Source: Branchinecta lynchi (Eukaryota; Arthropoda; Branchiopoda; Anostraca; Branchinectidae). From it: a stretch of DNA of 64,000 bases. Positions 10,897-22,591 of this stretch are shown here, piece after piece. The position numbers were made by a program, and so were the translations under genes. The stretch covers positions 13,277,280 to 13,341,279 of the forward strand of contig JAKZAP010000006.1 in the NCBI GenBank assembly GCA_023053575.1. The letters run 5' to 3'. The notes beneath the pieces were generated by a model. That model made no database searches. It saw only the letters and a program-made list of their open reading frames with translations, and was not told the origin of the DNA. Each line of letters opens with the position of its first letter. The first letter of the stretch is position 1.

Positions 10897-11782
10897 CTCA
10901 CGAGCAAGCAGACTGTCACCGGTAGCATATGACGCAGCGAAAATAGCAACACCAGAAAGTGTGCAAATCACTGAGTTGTCGTTACGTGGGTTATAATCTC
11001 TGGTTGAAATATACTGTATCGGATTAGGGTCTCCGGTTTTAAGAATGTATTAAGAGGTTACGGGAGTATGTTGCAGTGGCCTATAGGTACGAAGGGTCGT
11101 TCAAAGGAGTCCTAGACCCTTTGCTTGTGGCCTTTTGTCTTCCAAGGTTCCGCGACTGCAGTGATTCTTAAATCTTTCCACGAGCATAAATGAACCGTCA
11201 GTGAATAATTAGCTACAGCACATATATGAGAATTAGATTTAAACTAGTAAATTGTTAATCCTTCCTTTTGTTTGTTGTTGCTCGAATTTTAGTTGAGTTC
11301 ATTCGCAAAAAGAAATACTGTCATTATTTGCTCTTCTATCCGCTACCGCCTGACAGTGGGTGGGGATTAACTTTCTTGTTTTCAAGGAAACAAATCAAAC
11401 AAAGTACGAAAACGAAAGGAAGGAGAAAAGAAAAGCAAAAGGAAAGAGAAAAGAAACTGCAAGAGAAAAATAAAACGAAAAAGAAAAAAACGAAAAAAAC
11501 AAACAAATGAACGATCTTCCATCACAATAGTTATGACGAAATAATCATCACAGAGATTAGGATAATCTCTGAAATCTTGACGATGGCCCGCAACATAGGG
11601 TGGTTTTGCATGAATCAAAACCTATAGGAGGATTAGAATTACGAAGTCCAGGCTCTGACGGAACAAACCTTCAGTTTAGCCCAGTCGTCTCGCTCTCCTC
11701 AAAGTTTTAAAGCAGACTTAACGCTTGGATTATAGTAGCCCACATTCGTGGAAGTCGTGTCTCAGATGCTGATTCCCCTGAT
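10897..11782. other. No gene recognised
   Basis: It contains an A/G-rich simple-sequence tract at about 11400-11510. Its translation is lysine/arginine-rich only because of base composition. Confidence 0.4.
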
Positions 11783-12356
11783 CGCGATTTAAGGTACTTC
11801 CAGATGTGCCCGGACGATGAAACTTGGCTTGAACATTCGAGACTTGACAAGATTGGCTTAAAAATTGTCACTTCCCAGATCCGGCCATCCCTTACAGCAC
11901 TCGTCTTAACCGCAAAGTGCAAAAAACACTTTTAAGCAAAATATATATTTTCATGATTACCATGAGCCCATGATCATTTTTGCCTAAAGGGTTTTGCTTA
12001 CAAATCAATTTCTAGCACCCTTAAAGCGCGCATCTTATCCGAAAAGTAAAAAAAATACTTTTGACCACACCATATATATTCATGGTCGTAAAGGACCCAG
12101 GATAATGTTTGTCTCAAGGGTTTTAATTACAGACGAATTTCTAGCGCCCTTAAAGTGCGCATCATCACAGCCAAGTGCAAAAGTAAAATCCTTTTTACAA
12201 AACGATAAATTCTCATGATTTCCAAGGGTCCGTGATCATTCCTATCTCAAAGATTTAGCTCACAAATGATCATAACAAACCCATGAATTGGGAAATTCCT
12301 ACTTTCATCCTCTTACCCAGCCTTGCAAGTGCCATATGAGCTTCTAGCTCTTGTTT
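11783..12356 (+). mobile_element. Family B element, 5'-truncated, with core repeats
   Basis: It lacks the 5' palindrome but has GTACTTCCAGATGTGCCCGG and ACGATGAAACTTGGCTTGAA. About three units of the second family B core repeat (about 125 bp) follow, with TTTCATGAT-ACCATGAGCCCATGATC (dash added), TTTTGCCTAAAGGGTTTTGC and TAGCACCCTTAAAG-GCGCATC. It ends with the family terminus GTGCCATATGAGCTTCTAGC and TCTTGTTT. Confidence 0.75.
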
Positions 12357-13042
12357 CTGGATTCGTGGACAAAGACAGACGGGCAAATCCGTGCTAAGTG
12401 GCCTTACTTTCATTTGGGATTCAGAAAGTAGTAGGCTCTATTTACTGGAAGGTCGCGTCATTTCATTCGGGTTTTAGGCTAGCTTGGGACAAGGCTAGAT
12501 TTTGTTGGGCGGACGTAGTGTTTTTCCAGAAAAGAGTCATAGCTTATACTCCCAAGATTTCGCCTGTGACGCTAATATTACTCTGTCGAATATACAGTAT
12601 TTGGAAACTGCTACGGGCCGGAGAATTTGCGGACTGTTGAGGAAGCTAATTCCTTTTTATAACGAATGACGTTCACCTTAAGTTTCTTTAAAGTGGTGCA
12701 GTTCCCTGCACGTGGCGCTGCGTTTCTTCGCTATGTTTCTGGCTGGTTTGGCTCTTGAGCCTTGCCGGTCCTCTGCCAGTCGTATATTTTAAGGTAGTCA
12801 CCTCCCAAGTCCTTCAAAGGTACACGACCAGGTTATCTACAGGATTCAACACGCTTGCACGTATCACGAATTTTATTAATACATATGCGACGATAATTTG
12901 AAATGGGCGGCACAAGTCTATCTTTTAAGAGCTTTGGGCGCCATAATTCTGTTCGGTTCTTGATTTGTTTTTGTATTTTGTCTTAAGTTTTGTTGTTGAT
13001 GGTATATTATTTAGATGTTGTTAGTTATTAATGTGTGTTTAT
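12357..13042. other. No gene recognised
   Basis: The word CCAGTCGTATATTTT near 12775 resembles the array at 118-1010. Nothing else can be supported. Confidence 0.35.
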
Positions 13043-14524
13043 TATGGCACTTGCCTTCCGGCCAAGTGCCATATACCGATCACTTTTCCGTCGGTCTGTC
13101 GGTCAGTATCTCGAGTTAGGGTACTTCCAGATACGCTAGGACCATGAAACTTGGCAGGCATATTAAGGACCAGACCAAACTAACTTGGAAATAGCCACTT
13201 CCCCGATCGGACCACAGTGGAAGGAGTGGAGGGATGGGGAATCCAGAATATTGACGTATGTCTAACTTTTGAACGGGGAACCGAATCGTAATGAAGCTTG
13301 ATATTTGGAAAGACCTCGTGTCTCAGATGTCACACGTCAAGTCCGAAACGGATCCGATCACTTTTGGGGGAGTTAGAGGGGGGAACCGGAAATCGTGTGA
13401 CATGTTCAGAGTTGACGGACCGGGATGAAACTTGGTTGGAAGAGCAAGCACAAGCCCCAGATACGTAGTTGACACGACCGGACCATATCTGAGCACCGTG
13501 GGGGGAGTTGGAGGGATGGCTCCGGAATTCCGGTGATCCCGACTTAAGATGCTTACACATGCGCTAGGACGATGCAACTTTGCAGGCAATTAGGAACCCG
13601 ACAAACAAACATGGAAATAGTCACTTCCCCGATCCGACCTCTGTGGGGGGAGTGGAGGGATGGGGAATCCGGAATATTGACGTATGTCGAACTTTTGAAT
13701 GGGAAATCGGATCTTAATGAAACTTGATATTTGGAAAGACCTCGTGTCTCAGATTTCACATCTCAAGTCCGAAACGAATCCGATGACTCTGCGGGGAGTT
13801 GGAGAGGGGAACCGGCAATCGTGTCAGAGTGGACGGATCGGGATGGAACTTGGTGAAAGAACAAGCACAAGCCCCAGATACGTAACTGACAAGACCGGAC
13901 CGGATCTGAGCACTGGGGGGGGGGGGGGGGGGACTTGGAGGGAGGGTTCGGGAATTCCGGTTACCCCAATTTAAGGTACTTCCAGATGTGCCAGGACGAT
14001 GAAATTTGCCTTGAACGTTAGAGACTTGACAAGATTGGCTTACAATTTGTTACTTCCCAGATTCAACCATCCCTTAAAGTACTTATCTTCACTGCAAAGT
14101 ACAAAAAAATACTCTAAAGCAAAATCTACATTTTCATGATCCCCATGAGCTCATGATTATTTTTGCCTCAAAGGTTTTGCTTAGAAATGACTTTCTAGCA
14201 CCCTTAAAGTGCGCATCTTAACCGAAAATAAAATAAAATACTTTTGATCTCATGATCCTAAAGGGCCCAGGATCATTTTTGCCTAAAGGGTTTTGATCAC
14301 AGATGAATTTCTAGCGCCCTTGAAGTGCACATCATCACAGCCAAGTGCAAAACAAAAACTTTTTTACCAAACGATACATTCTCGTGATTTCCAAGGGTCC
14401 ATCATCATTGTTAACTCAAGATTTTGCTTACAAATGATCGCAACAAACCCACAGATTGGCAAATTCCTACTTTCATCCTTTAACCAAGCCTTGCAAGTAC
14501 CATATGAGCTTACAGCTCTTGTTT
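13043..14524 (+). mobile_element. Family B element, full length
   Basis: The head TATGGCACTTG-CCTTCCGGC-CAAGTGCCATAT forms a hairpin, followed by GTCGGTCTGTCGGTCAG. Three modules follow, each with CTTCCAGAT(A/G)(C/T)GC(T/C)AGGAC and GATG-AACTTGGCAGG, spaced by G-tract segments such as GTGGGGGGAGTTGGAGGG. The 3' part has three TCATGAT-type core units. The end is CATATGAGCTTACAGCTC and TTGTTT. The long G run near 13914 is a mutational or assembly hot spot. Confidence 0.8.
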
Positions 14525-14695
14525 ATTTTGTTCTTGTTGCCTATTATTTAGCTTTTGCTATTGTGGCAATTTTTCCATTAAAACTCAAACCTTAATTCTC
14601 CGCTGCACCCCCCCCCCCCCCCCGCCCCCCTCGTACAACCCGGCTTACTATGTTGAAAGTCAAAATTATGAGTGTTGCGTCACTAATTATCTTAC
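14525..14695. other. Intron start of the galactosyltransferase gene, with a poly-C tract
   Basis: A C run of about 18 bp at 14607-14624 lies about 70 bp inside the intron that begins at 14695. Confidence 0.4.
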
Positions 14696-15352
14696 CTTTT
14701 TGTAATTCGCAGGATTGATGGTCAGGACTCCCCCTACGATTTCCCATTCGACCTTATAATTGAATTTTGACAGGTGCTGCGACAAATGGAGCACGTTGTT
14801 TTCCAGGCACTCAAAAGTGGTGTTCAGATTTTCAGGTATAGTGTCTACATCATGGAGGACCAAACATGTGTAATTGGCAAGCTTCATACTCTCAAGGTAG
14901 CCAACGTTGAACATAGACCCTCTGTTAAATGGCAAGGCGTTATCTTGCTCCACAACGAAGATGGTGTAGTCCTTGTGTTGCTTCTGCAGGAACTTGTGCA
15001 TGTACCGTAAGAATATGTAAAGTTGCTCCTGCCGGTCCTTGTACGGAATGAGGATTGCAAGTTTTCCTCCAGACCTACGTCCTTCAGGCTTCCACGAGCC
15101 GTTAACAACGCAGGGATTCTCATATAAAACTTGCTCGTACGACGTAACGTCGGTATTGAGTGTAAGTTTGATTGTGTCAGGGTCCATCGGGCATTCTTTT
15201 GGATTGATCCTTTCATCAACGGCAAAACTGCTGTACGGTGGTAATCCAAGTCTTTCGTTTGATAGCTTCCCACTAAGAGACAGCACTGCCACTGTCGCGA
15301 GGACAAGCGTACCGATTATCATATATTGTCTCTGACTCGGCATTCTGAGCAT
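14696..15352 (-). CDS. Beta-1,4-galactosyltransferase family, first coding exon (partial)
   Basis: The ATG at 15352 opens 219 codons that end at donor AAG|GTAAGA. Residues about 10-27 (YMIIGTLVLATVAVLSL) form a single membrane segment after a short basic tail, giving the type II Golgi topology of this family. The luminal part has the family blocks LAILIPYKDRQEQL, VVEQDNALPFNRGSMFNVGY and LHDVDTIPEN. The last contains the DVD metal/UDP-sugar site. These enzymes transfer galactose or GalNAc from UDP-sugar to terminal GlcNAc or xylose of glycans. The GWGGEDDD acceptor-site block expected next is absent, because the exon ends first and I found no later exon within the roughly 14.6 kb downstream. 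Subfamily and acceptor cannot be assigned. N-glycosylation sequons (NGS, NYT, NTT) are present. Confidence 0.88.
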
Positions 15353-17754
15353 GCAGCAGTGCGGATCCTATTTAAATAGTACATTATTAGATTTCTAACA
15401 AAAACCTGGTCCCAGTGATCAGTTTGCCTAAGGGTCGATACCTATTCCTATTCTTAGTCACAATCAACAGAAGACCTCCTACAGAAAGAACTCTACAGAA
15501 GACCTCCAGTGCTATGATGAATGCAAACAATAGCTTTATAAGGTTATCTTGTAGCTGTTGGGCTATCAGTTTGTCTTTGTTTGCGTTATCTCCTTTCTGG
15601 ATGTAGTCAGTAGGCAATTTCGAATGGCAGCAAATTATCTTTTATCTTGGTTTTCAGTCACCTGAATTCTGTTCCGAACAGTTTCGACAAATAAGGAGTT
15701 TCTTTTTCGTTATTTACTTTCTTTATGTCGTCGTGTAGAAACCTGGACTTCTTAAACCCTTTCACACCCTATCGCCGTCATTTGCCAATCCACTTTTTTC
15801 TGTTACTTAGCTGCCATCTTGACATTGAAATCACCGCATATGAAACCTGATTTGAAAAACAGAAGTCGTTACGGTTCGATCTAAGTATCGTTCATTCATT
15901 TAGGAGAACAACTTCAAGGGTAGGCAGAGCTTGAAAGAAACGGGCCTCGTAGGGATGAAAAGGGGGGTGATTTCTAACTAGAAATACAGGAAAAGTACAG
16001 AGGTTTAATTCTGTTTGAGCTTGTTCCTCATAACAGATTTTAGGAATACCCATCAAGACTATAGCAGGACCGTAATCTCCAATAGATTTACCGTTAGAAT
16101 TTTTGAAACATCTACCATGGCAATTGACGGACCCAGGACAGAGAAGTAAAATTGAGGTTGTCGTCAAATGACAGAATGCGGCTTCTATGAAGACTACAGA
16201 CATTGGTACTTATAGGTTATGATTGCACTTTTCAGACACGGTTGAGTGGGCCTACGATATCTTCCAACTCAAGTTTATGTTCACATTTATGGAAAAGCCA
16301 GCTTCTTTCTGATGGATATAGAGGAGCCAGAAGTGGGTGCAAATATTTCTGGTTGCAAGAAGCTTAGATGACTGGAAAAGATGACTGGAAGCGGATGACA
16401 AAAGTGGTTTTCCGGTTGGGTAGGAAATTTTTGGAGGTGGAACGAGAGTTGCAGCAGGAATTGAACTCCAAAGGTCCAAATTCGTAGAGATGCCTAGAGC
16501 TGGAGAAAGAACTGAGTATCAGCGCTGACGTATAGCTCAAGACGAAGATGAAAGAATATATTCGACCAAGGAAAAAGAACCCACATCGATGAAGCTCGTA
16601 AAGAAGCTGGAGTAGGAATGGAACTGTGGAAGATGCTTGTCGGACCACTAGAGAAGTATGTTTACTTCTATATTTTTCCCCCACCGAAGTTGTGGTAAGT
16701 GAGCACAACTTCGATGAGTTCACTCACCGAACTCATTGAAAAGACGCAGACGGTCTTCTTGCAGCTGGTATAGTACGAAAAGACAGGCTTTGTAAAGCAA
16801 AGCTGTTGGAAGAAAAAGCTGACGAAGAAATGGAGGGGTGCATGGGATGAGACGTGAGAGTCGGACAAGGGAATTGGCCTAGTTCGATGGTACGACAATA
16901 GCACATTCACTCTAGCTTCAAACAATGGTGAGTTCATTCACCGAACTCTTCGAAAATATGCAGACCTTGTAGAGTTGAAGAAGAGATGGAGAGCTGCATG
17001 GGATGAGATTTGCGAGTCTGACAAGGAAATTAGCTTAGTTCGCTGTCACTACACTACAATAGCATATTCACTCTGGCTTCAAACAATGGTGGAGCTGGCC
17101 AAGGGAAGTTGTAAGACGCTGGAGCAGTGAGAAGAAAATGTATGTCGAAGGTCAACCTCTTGATGTCACTGAAGACAACAAGCGGAACACAATTCGATTA
17201 CCTTATCGCTTCGTACGAGATCGAAACGAAAACCAGAAAATGGAAATCGAACACCTTCTTTCACTTCATTGACGTTGATTTTAATCCATGCTGGTAATTC
17301 GTGGCTTAAGCACCGAGGTTTCAAGCATCGAGATCGTTCACAAGCTCGTCTCGCTTTTCAAGGTCCGAGATGTCATAGCCGAAGTCTTGATCCGCACTGA
17401 ATATGAGGGTAGTCCCTTACGACGGCGTGGTCAACCATGCAGAATCTAAGTAATCAGGACCATGTTTAACTGGCACTGTAGACCATGCTTAATTGGGAGA
17501 TAAAACGAGACTTAGGGTGAAGTTTAATCCTGATTTGCCAATACTGGCGTTGTGCGGGTCTCTTTACCAAGTGTTAAAATAATATTGTACATACCAAAGT
17601 GAACTTCTCTTGATACTTTGCTCCTAGAACGCAAACTGCACAAGTATGAGAAATTCACAATTGCTCTTCGCATCCGGTATTGTTAAAGTTCAAAGTCAGC
17701 ACAAAATCTCTGTTGACATTCGGTCATAAAACCATCCCAGAAGTTGTATTTGAG
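15353..17754. other. Intergenic; no gene recognised; diverged ~215-bp duplication
   Basis: Segments at about 16705-16920 and 16925-17090 are related. Both contain GAGTTCA(C/T)TCACCGAACTC, then TGCATGGGATGAGA, then CATTCACTCT-GCTTCAAACAATGG. The second copy has an open stretch including RWRAAWDEICESDKEISLV that I do not recognise. The stretch upstream at 15350-15650 is the expected promoter side of the galactosyltransferase exon, but no element could be pinned down. Confidence 0.4.
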
Positions 17755-18040
17755 TCTTAAGTAACAACTAGTGTTCTGAGTTTTGAAGTCGTAATTTTAG
17801 CTTTTCAAGTATAAATAACGTCCGTTTATAAATTAATTTGTAACTGACAACTAGCGTTTCTGACTTTTGAAGTCTTAGTTCTAGATTTCAAGTCTTACTG
17901 ACGTCCGGTTATAAATTAGTTTGTAAGAGACAATAGCCTTTCTGACCTTTGAAGTTGTGGTTCTAGCTTTCCAAGTCTTAGCATCCGGTTATAAATCAGT
18001 TTGTAACTGACAAGTAGCATTTCTGAAGTTCTTTCCAGTC
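17755..18040 (+). repeat. ~90-bp tandem repeat, about 3 copies
   Basis: Each unit contains GTAACTGACAACTAGC-TTTCTGA, TTTTGAAGTC-TA-TTCTAG and GTCCGGTTATAAATTAGTTT, with dashes for variable bases. Copies start at about 17760, 17845, 17925 and 18000 (partial). Confidence 0.7.
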
Positions 18041-18114
18041 TTGGCGCTGGGTCTTTCATCTTTAGTCAGTCGTTGCACTGTGGATATATTTGCCCGGATT
18101 GGGATTTACATTAT

Positions 18115-18910
18115 AACAAGACCAAAGGTTTCGATGGGATCCCAAAAAATCAATATATGATCCAGACGATTGGGTCTTGTCTTCGCCAGACTCCTTGAAC
18201 ATTTTTACTATTAAAATTCAGAAGCAGATTAAGGCCAAATAGCTAATCATCTGAGAAAACCAAGTTCAGATAGGGATTCAGCATGTGTGTTATACTTATA
18301 AAAAAATTTCCGGCTCCAGCCGGATTCCAGTCGAACTATATGTCCCGGTAAAAAAAATGATTTTCTTACACGGATTCAGCATCTCTTCTTACCCCTAAAT
18401 CGGATATCTGATCAACTACAAATAAAACTTTAACTTTTCCGGTTTTGGCCGGATTCCGGGCGAACTACTTGCGCTGGTAGAAAATTGTTTTCACACAAGT
18501 GATCAGCATGACTTCTTACCCCTAAATCGAACATTTAATCAACTCCAAATACAACTATTACTTTAACAAACATTCCGGTTCTGGCCGGATTCCGGACGAA
18601 CTATTTGTCCGGCCAAAAAATGCTTTTCATCATCGTGTTCAGCATGTCCTTCCACCCCTATATCGAACATCTAATCAACTTCAAATAAAACTTTTACTTT
18701 TAACAGACTTTCCTGTTTTGGCCGGATTCCGGGCTAACTACTTGTCTGGTACAAAAATGGCTTTCACCATCGTGTTCAGCATGTCTTCTTACCCCTAAAT
18801 CGAACATCTAATCAACTTCATAATAAAACTTATACTTTTAACAAAGTTTCCGGTTTTCGCCGATGGTGACACGAGTAGGGCTACAGAGCCCATCTAAGAA
18901 CTTGACCTTC
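18115..18910 (-). mobile_element. Family A element, 5'-truncated
   Basis: On the plus strand it begins AACAAGACCAAAGG and TTCGATGGGATCCCAAAAAA, which is the family 3' end, followed by GGGTCTTGTCTTCGCCAG. Five core units follow. Sequence then reaches AGGGCTACAGAGCCCATCTA and stops at about 18910, before the microsatellite and 5' palindrome. Confidence 0.75.
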
Positions 18911-19490
18911 CTGAGTATTCCATAACGTGTGACTCAGTCAATTAGATAGGTCTGTTCCCCAGGTAAGCAGGTACAAGAAATTAAAATCAGATGACAGATT
19001 TGACGTTCCACAGTTTACTATAAAACAGAATGTTTCATGAACGATAGCAAACAAAGACCAGAATTTATCTCCCGCTGGAGCCGGACCCATTCGGTCGACT
19101 GCTGATTCAGGACTAACTGGATCTTCTCTGAGAGCTTCTTATTTTGGCAAACTGCTGGGCCGTGAACCTACAGGAAAAAGGCTGTTTTAGCTGGCAGTAA
19201 CAAAGACGCATGTTTGAGCTGCAACACCCGGCTGAAGTGCAACTTCTGTCTGTAGTCGGCTTCGCACAAAGAAAGGAAAACAAAAATACCGCCTAAGTCC
19301 TTAGAGGAGCTTGAGCACAGCTACGTCACTGGATTTCAATCTTTTATTGAATTCCACGGATGTGCGGAATTCAATACCAGAGGAGGTAAGGGTTGCGTCT
19401 ACCCTTTCAGCTTTCAAGTCACAGGCCAAGTCTTTATTCTTATCGCGAACATAATGTTCCAAAACTTAATCCTCGTTCCAAAGAGCCTAT
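18911..19490. other. No gene recognised
   Basis: This lies upstream of a reverse-transcriptase relic and may be older parts of the same element, but nothing is recognisable. Confidence 0.35.
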
Positions 19491-19940
19491 CGAAATTGAT
19501 ATTGGTGGTGAGTTGCTAAAGCCCAAGGGATTCTCTGGCATATCTGGGGCTGCCTATTGGACCAAGTGTTCGTGCTACTCGTCTGTTGTTAAAAAGTCTT
19601 TTTCGCGGGAAAAACTCGTAAAGCTTATGGCCTTCTTATTGCATTAAATTATAAGTTTTGTAGAAGCATTCTAGGTAAAGTGTATAATGCGTTCGTTATT
19701 CCCCACCTCCTTGCATTAGCACCGTTTTGGTGTATTTTTACCGAGTCAGATATCAAAGCATTATGCAAGTGTTTTTATAAGTTTGCAAAATATCTGTTTA
19801 GACTTCCGCCTTGGTCAAGTAACAGCAGCATATCAAGGAAGTACGGAGTACCCCAGCCCGTAATTGCTGTGCAGAAACGTTTACTGCGGTATAGGGAAGA
19901 TCTTGATCCGACAAGCGATATGTATAGACTCCTGAAATAG
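19491..19940 (+). pseudogene. Non-LTR reverse transcriptase C-terminal relic
   Basis: Read across at least one frameshift near 19640, the segment encodes KAYGLLIALNYKFCRSILG, then YNAFVIPHLLALAPFW, then FRLPPWSSNSSISRKYGV, then AVQKRLLRYREDLDPTS. The pattern (a VIP-x-LLY/L-x-P-W block, then a P-W-S-x-N block) is that of the post-catalytic region of LINE ORF2 proteins. The upstream piece (GGELLKPKGFSGISGAAYW) fits the strand that follows the palm domain. It is broken and lacks the active site. The family cannot be assigned. Confidence 0.6.
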
Positions 19941-20240
19941 TTGATAATGTGTTGTTGATTACGTAGTGTTGTGTATTATGTAGCTTTTCCTTATTTTTCC
20001 TACTCCATTTTTTGTGTATTTATACATTATGATGGGTAATCAAATTATTAATTACTTGATTAATTAATTTCCTTTCTTCTTTTTTCCTTCCTTTTTTTTG
20101 GTGGGGGGGGGGGGGGGGGGGGCAAGTGCGCTTTGTTGATGGAAGATCGTTCGTTAGTGGATTTCTCTTGTCAGTTTGTTATGTCTTCATTCTTTTTTTC
20201 TTCTTTTTTTCTCTCCTTCTTTTTTGATTTCTTTGGTTTT
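19941..20240. other. AT-rich and homopolymer DNA
   Basis: T-rich tracts and a run of about 20 G at 20101-20122 sit just upstream of a family B head. No gene. Confidence 0.5.
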
Positions 20241-22591
20241 TATGGCACTTGAGCTTACTCAAGTGCCATATAGCGATTGTAATTTCTGTCCGTCAGTCGG
20301 TCAGTCGGTCTGTCGGTCCCGGTTTTGCTAGTTCGGGCACTTCCAGATAAGCTAGGACGATGAAACTTGGCAGGCATATCAGGAACTGGACCAGATTAAA
20401 TTAAAAATGATCGATTCCCCGATCCGACCATCTGGAGGGGAGTGGAGGGAGGGGAAATCCGGAAAAAATAGGAGAAATGAGATATTTTTAGCTTACGAAC
20501 GGGTGATCGGATCTTAATGAAAGTTGATATGTGGAAGGACTTCGTGTCTCAGACCCTCCATTTTAAATCCAGACCGGATCCGGTGACATTGGGGGGAGTT
20601 GGAGGGGGAAACCGGAAATCTTGGAAAACACTTAGAGTGGAGGGATCCGGATGAAACTTGGTGGAAAGTACAAGCAAAAGTCCTAGATACGTGACTGATA
20701 TAACCGGAACGGATCCGCTCACTTTGGGGGAGTTGGGGGGGGGGGAGAAGTCCGAATTTGTAGTGATCCCGCGAGTTCCGCGCTTCCTGATGTGCTGGGA
20801 TGATGGAAATTGACAGGCATGTCTGGGACCCGACCAGATTAAATAGGAAATCGTCAATTCCCCGATTCGACCATCTGGGGGGGGGGGGGAGGGGAAGGAG
20901 GGTGAAGCCAAAATTTGAGGTATTTTTAGCTTGCGAACGGGTGATCGGATCTTGATGAAAGTTGATATTTAGGATGACCTCGTGTCTCAGACATCTCACT
21001 TTAAATCCGGGCCGGATCCGATGACACTGGGGGGAGTTGGAGGAGGGAGCCGGAAATTTTGAGAAACGCTTAGAGTGGAGGGATCGGGATGAAACTTGGT
21101 GGGAAAAACAAGCACAAGTCCTAGACATGTCATTGACATAACCGGACCGGATCAGGGCACTGTGGGGGAGTTGGGGTGGGGGTCCGGATTTCTAGCGATC
21201 CCGCGAGTTCGGCATACTTCCTGATGTCCTAGGGCGATGAAACTTGGCAGGTATGTCAGGGATCCAAACAGATTGACTTGAGAACAGCCGTTTCCCCGAC
21301 CCGACGATCTTGGGGGGAGTGGGTGGATGGGGTGTTCGGAATCTAGTGGCGTGCATAACTTTTGAACGGGTGATCGGATTTGAATGAAACTTGTCTGGTG
21401 AGCTATCACCTCGGACGTTCAGTGTCACGTCCGGTTCGGGTCCGATACCTGTGGGGATGGGGGGGGGGAACTCAAGAAACTCTAAAAGCAGAGGGATTGG
21501 GACGAAACTTAATGGATGGAACAAGCATTAGGCCTAGATGAAATTGACGGAGCCAGATGGTTTCGGGGCTCTGTGGGGGGAGTTGGAGGGGTTTCCTGGA
21601 ATTCCGGTAGTCGTGAGTTAGAATAGTTCCAGATGTAAAGCGACATCGAAACTTTGCAGGCATATTAGCGACCCGAATTATCTTGACTTAAGAACCTGAC
21701 ACAACATACCCCTGGAAACTTCCGTTCCTAGATCCGAGCCTTTTTGGGGAGCAAGAGAAAAGAAATATGGAAATTGACTTCTATAAATTGCAAACGAGTG
21801 GTCTGATTCGAGTGAAACTTCATGGGTGATACGAATCGATGGACTCGACATGTAAAACATGCGGTCGAACCATATGCGACCACGATTAGGGGAATTGGGG
21901 GTGGGGGGACTTTTGACATGCACAAAAACCAAACGGATGGACCGAATGAGATGCAAATTCGACAGTGCCGAGTTTATGCGGCCTAGATTTGTTATTTGGC
22001 GTCCGGGCCGGATTCGGCCAAGGTAGGGGGGGGGGGGGTACTGGAAACTTGCAGATAGGCTATGCTCCAATTTCAGTAAAACTTGATGGACAGGAACAGG
22101 GAATTCAGAGATTGGGCCCCAACCGGCTCCAACAACGTTGGTGGGAGGGGGGGGGGGTACCGGAACTTTCCAAAAATGCTCAGATTCGAGTGAAACTTGA
22201 TAGATGTTATAAAAGAAGATGCTTTAGGTGGTCGATTTTTTTTTATTCCGAACCAGACTCGGCCACGGTAGGTGGAGATAGAGTGAGTACCGGAAATCGT
22301 GTAACACGTCTAGGGATCAAACAAATGGATTTATTGGGATGAAAGTTTGAACAGTCATGTGCATTTGCTACAGGCAATCGAGACGATGCCGGAACTGCTC
22401 AGAAATGAGTGAAACTAAATATCCAGATCCAGATAACCGGTTTTACGCATCTGTAGCATGAGACGCGAAAACTCTTTCGGAGCATAACGGACATGGAAAA
22501 TAGTGAAATATGGCAAATGCAAAGATTAGTGAGGTGTCGTTCTTGTACAGCCTACTCGTACAAGTGCCATATGAGCTCGTAGCTCTTGTTT
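20241..22591 (+). mobile_element. Family B element, longest copy (2.35 kb)
   Basis: The 5' hairpin is TATGGCACTTGAG-CTTA-CTCAAGTGCCATA, a 13-bp perfect stem. A (GTCGGTCAGTCG)n tract follows. Modules with CTTCC(A/T)GAT, AGG(A/G)CGATGAAACTTGGCAGG, GAC(C/G)-GA(C/T)C-TCT-GGGGGG and GGATG(A/G)AACTTGGTG then repeat about every 220-330 bp. From about 21965 a variant module appears (GGCGTCCGGGCCGGATTCGG), which is also seen at 63390. The end is CAAGTGCCATATGAGCTCGT followed by AGCTCTTGTTT. Peptides such as PAKFHRP read from this DNA are repeat translations, not genes. Confidence 0.85.

Noticed and set aside
11400..11510. Lysine-rich open frame (+) near 11268-11510
   Set aside because: It is the translation of an A/G-rich simple-sequence tract, with no domain or splice context.
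14774..15335. Plus-strand and second-frame minus ORFs over the galactosyltransferase exon
   Set aside because: They are shadows of the real reading frame, with no domain content.
20514..22070. Long minus-strand open frames with repeated KFHRP/KFHSNP peptides
   Set aside because: They translate family B modules. The recurring peptide is the reverse reading of GATGAAACTTGG, and the same happens in family A copies (TKFHQ).
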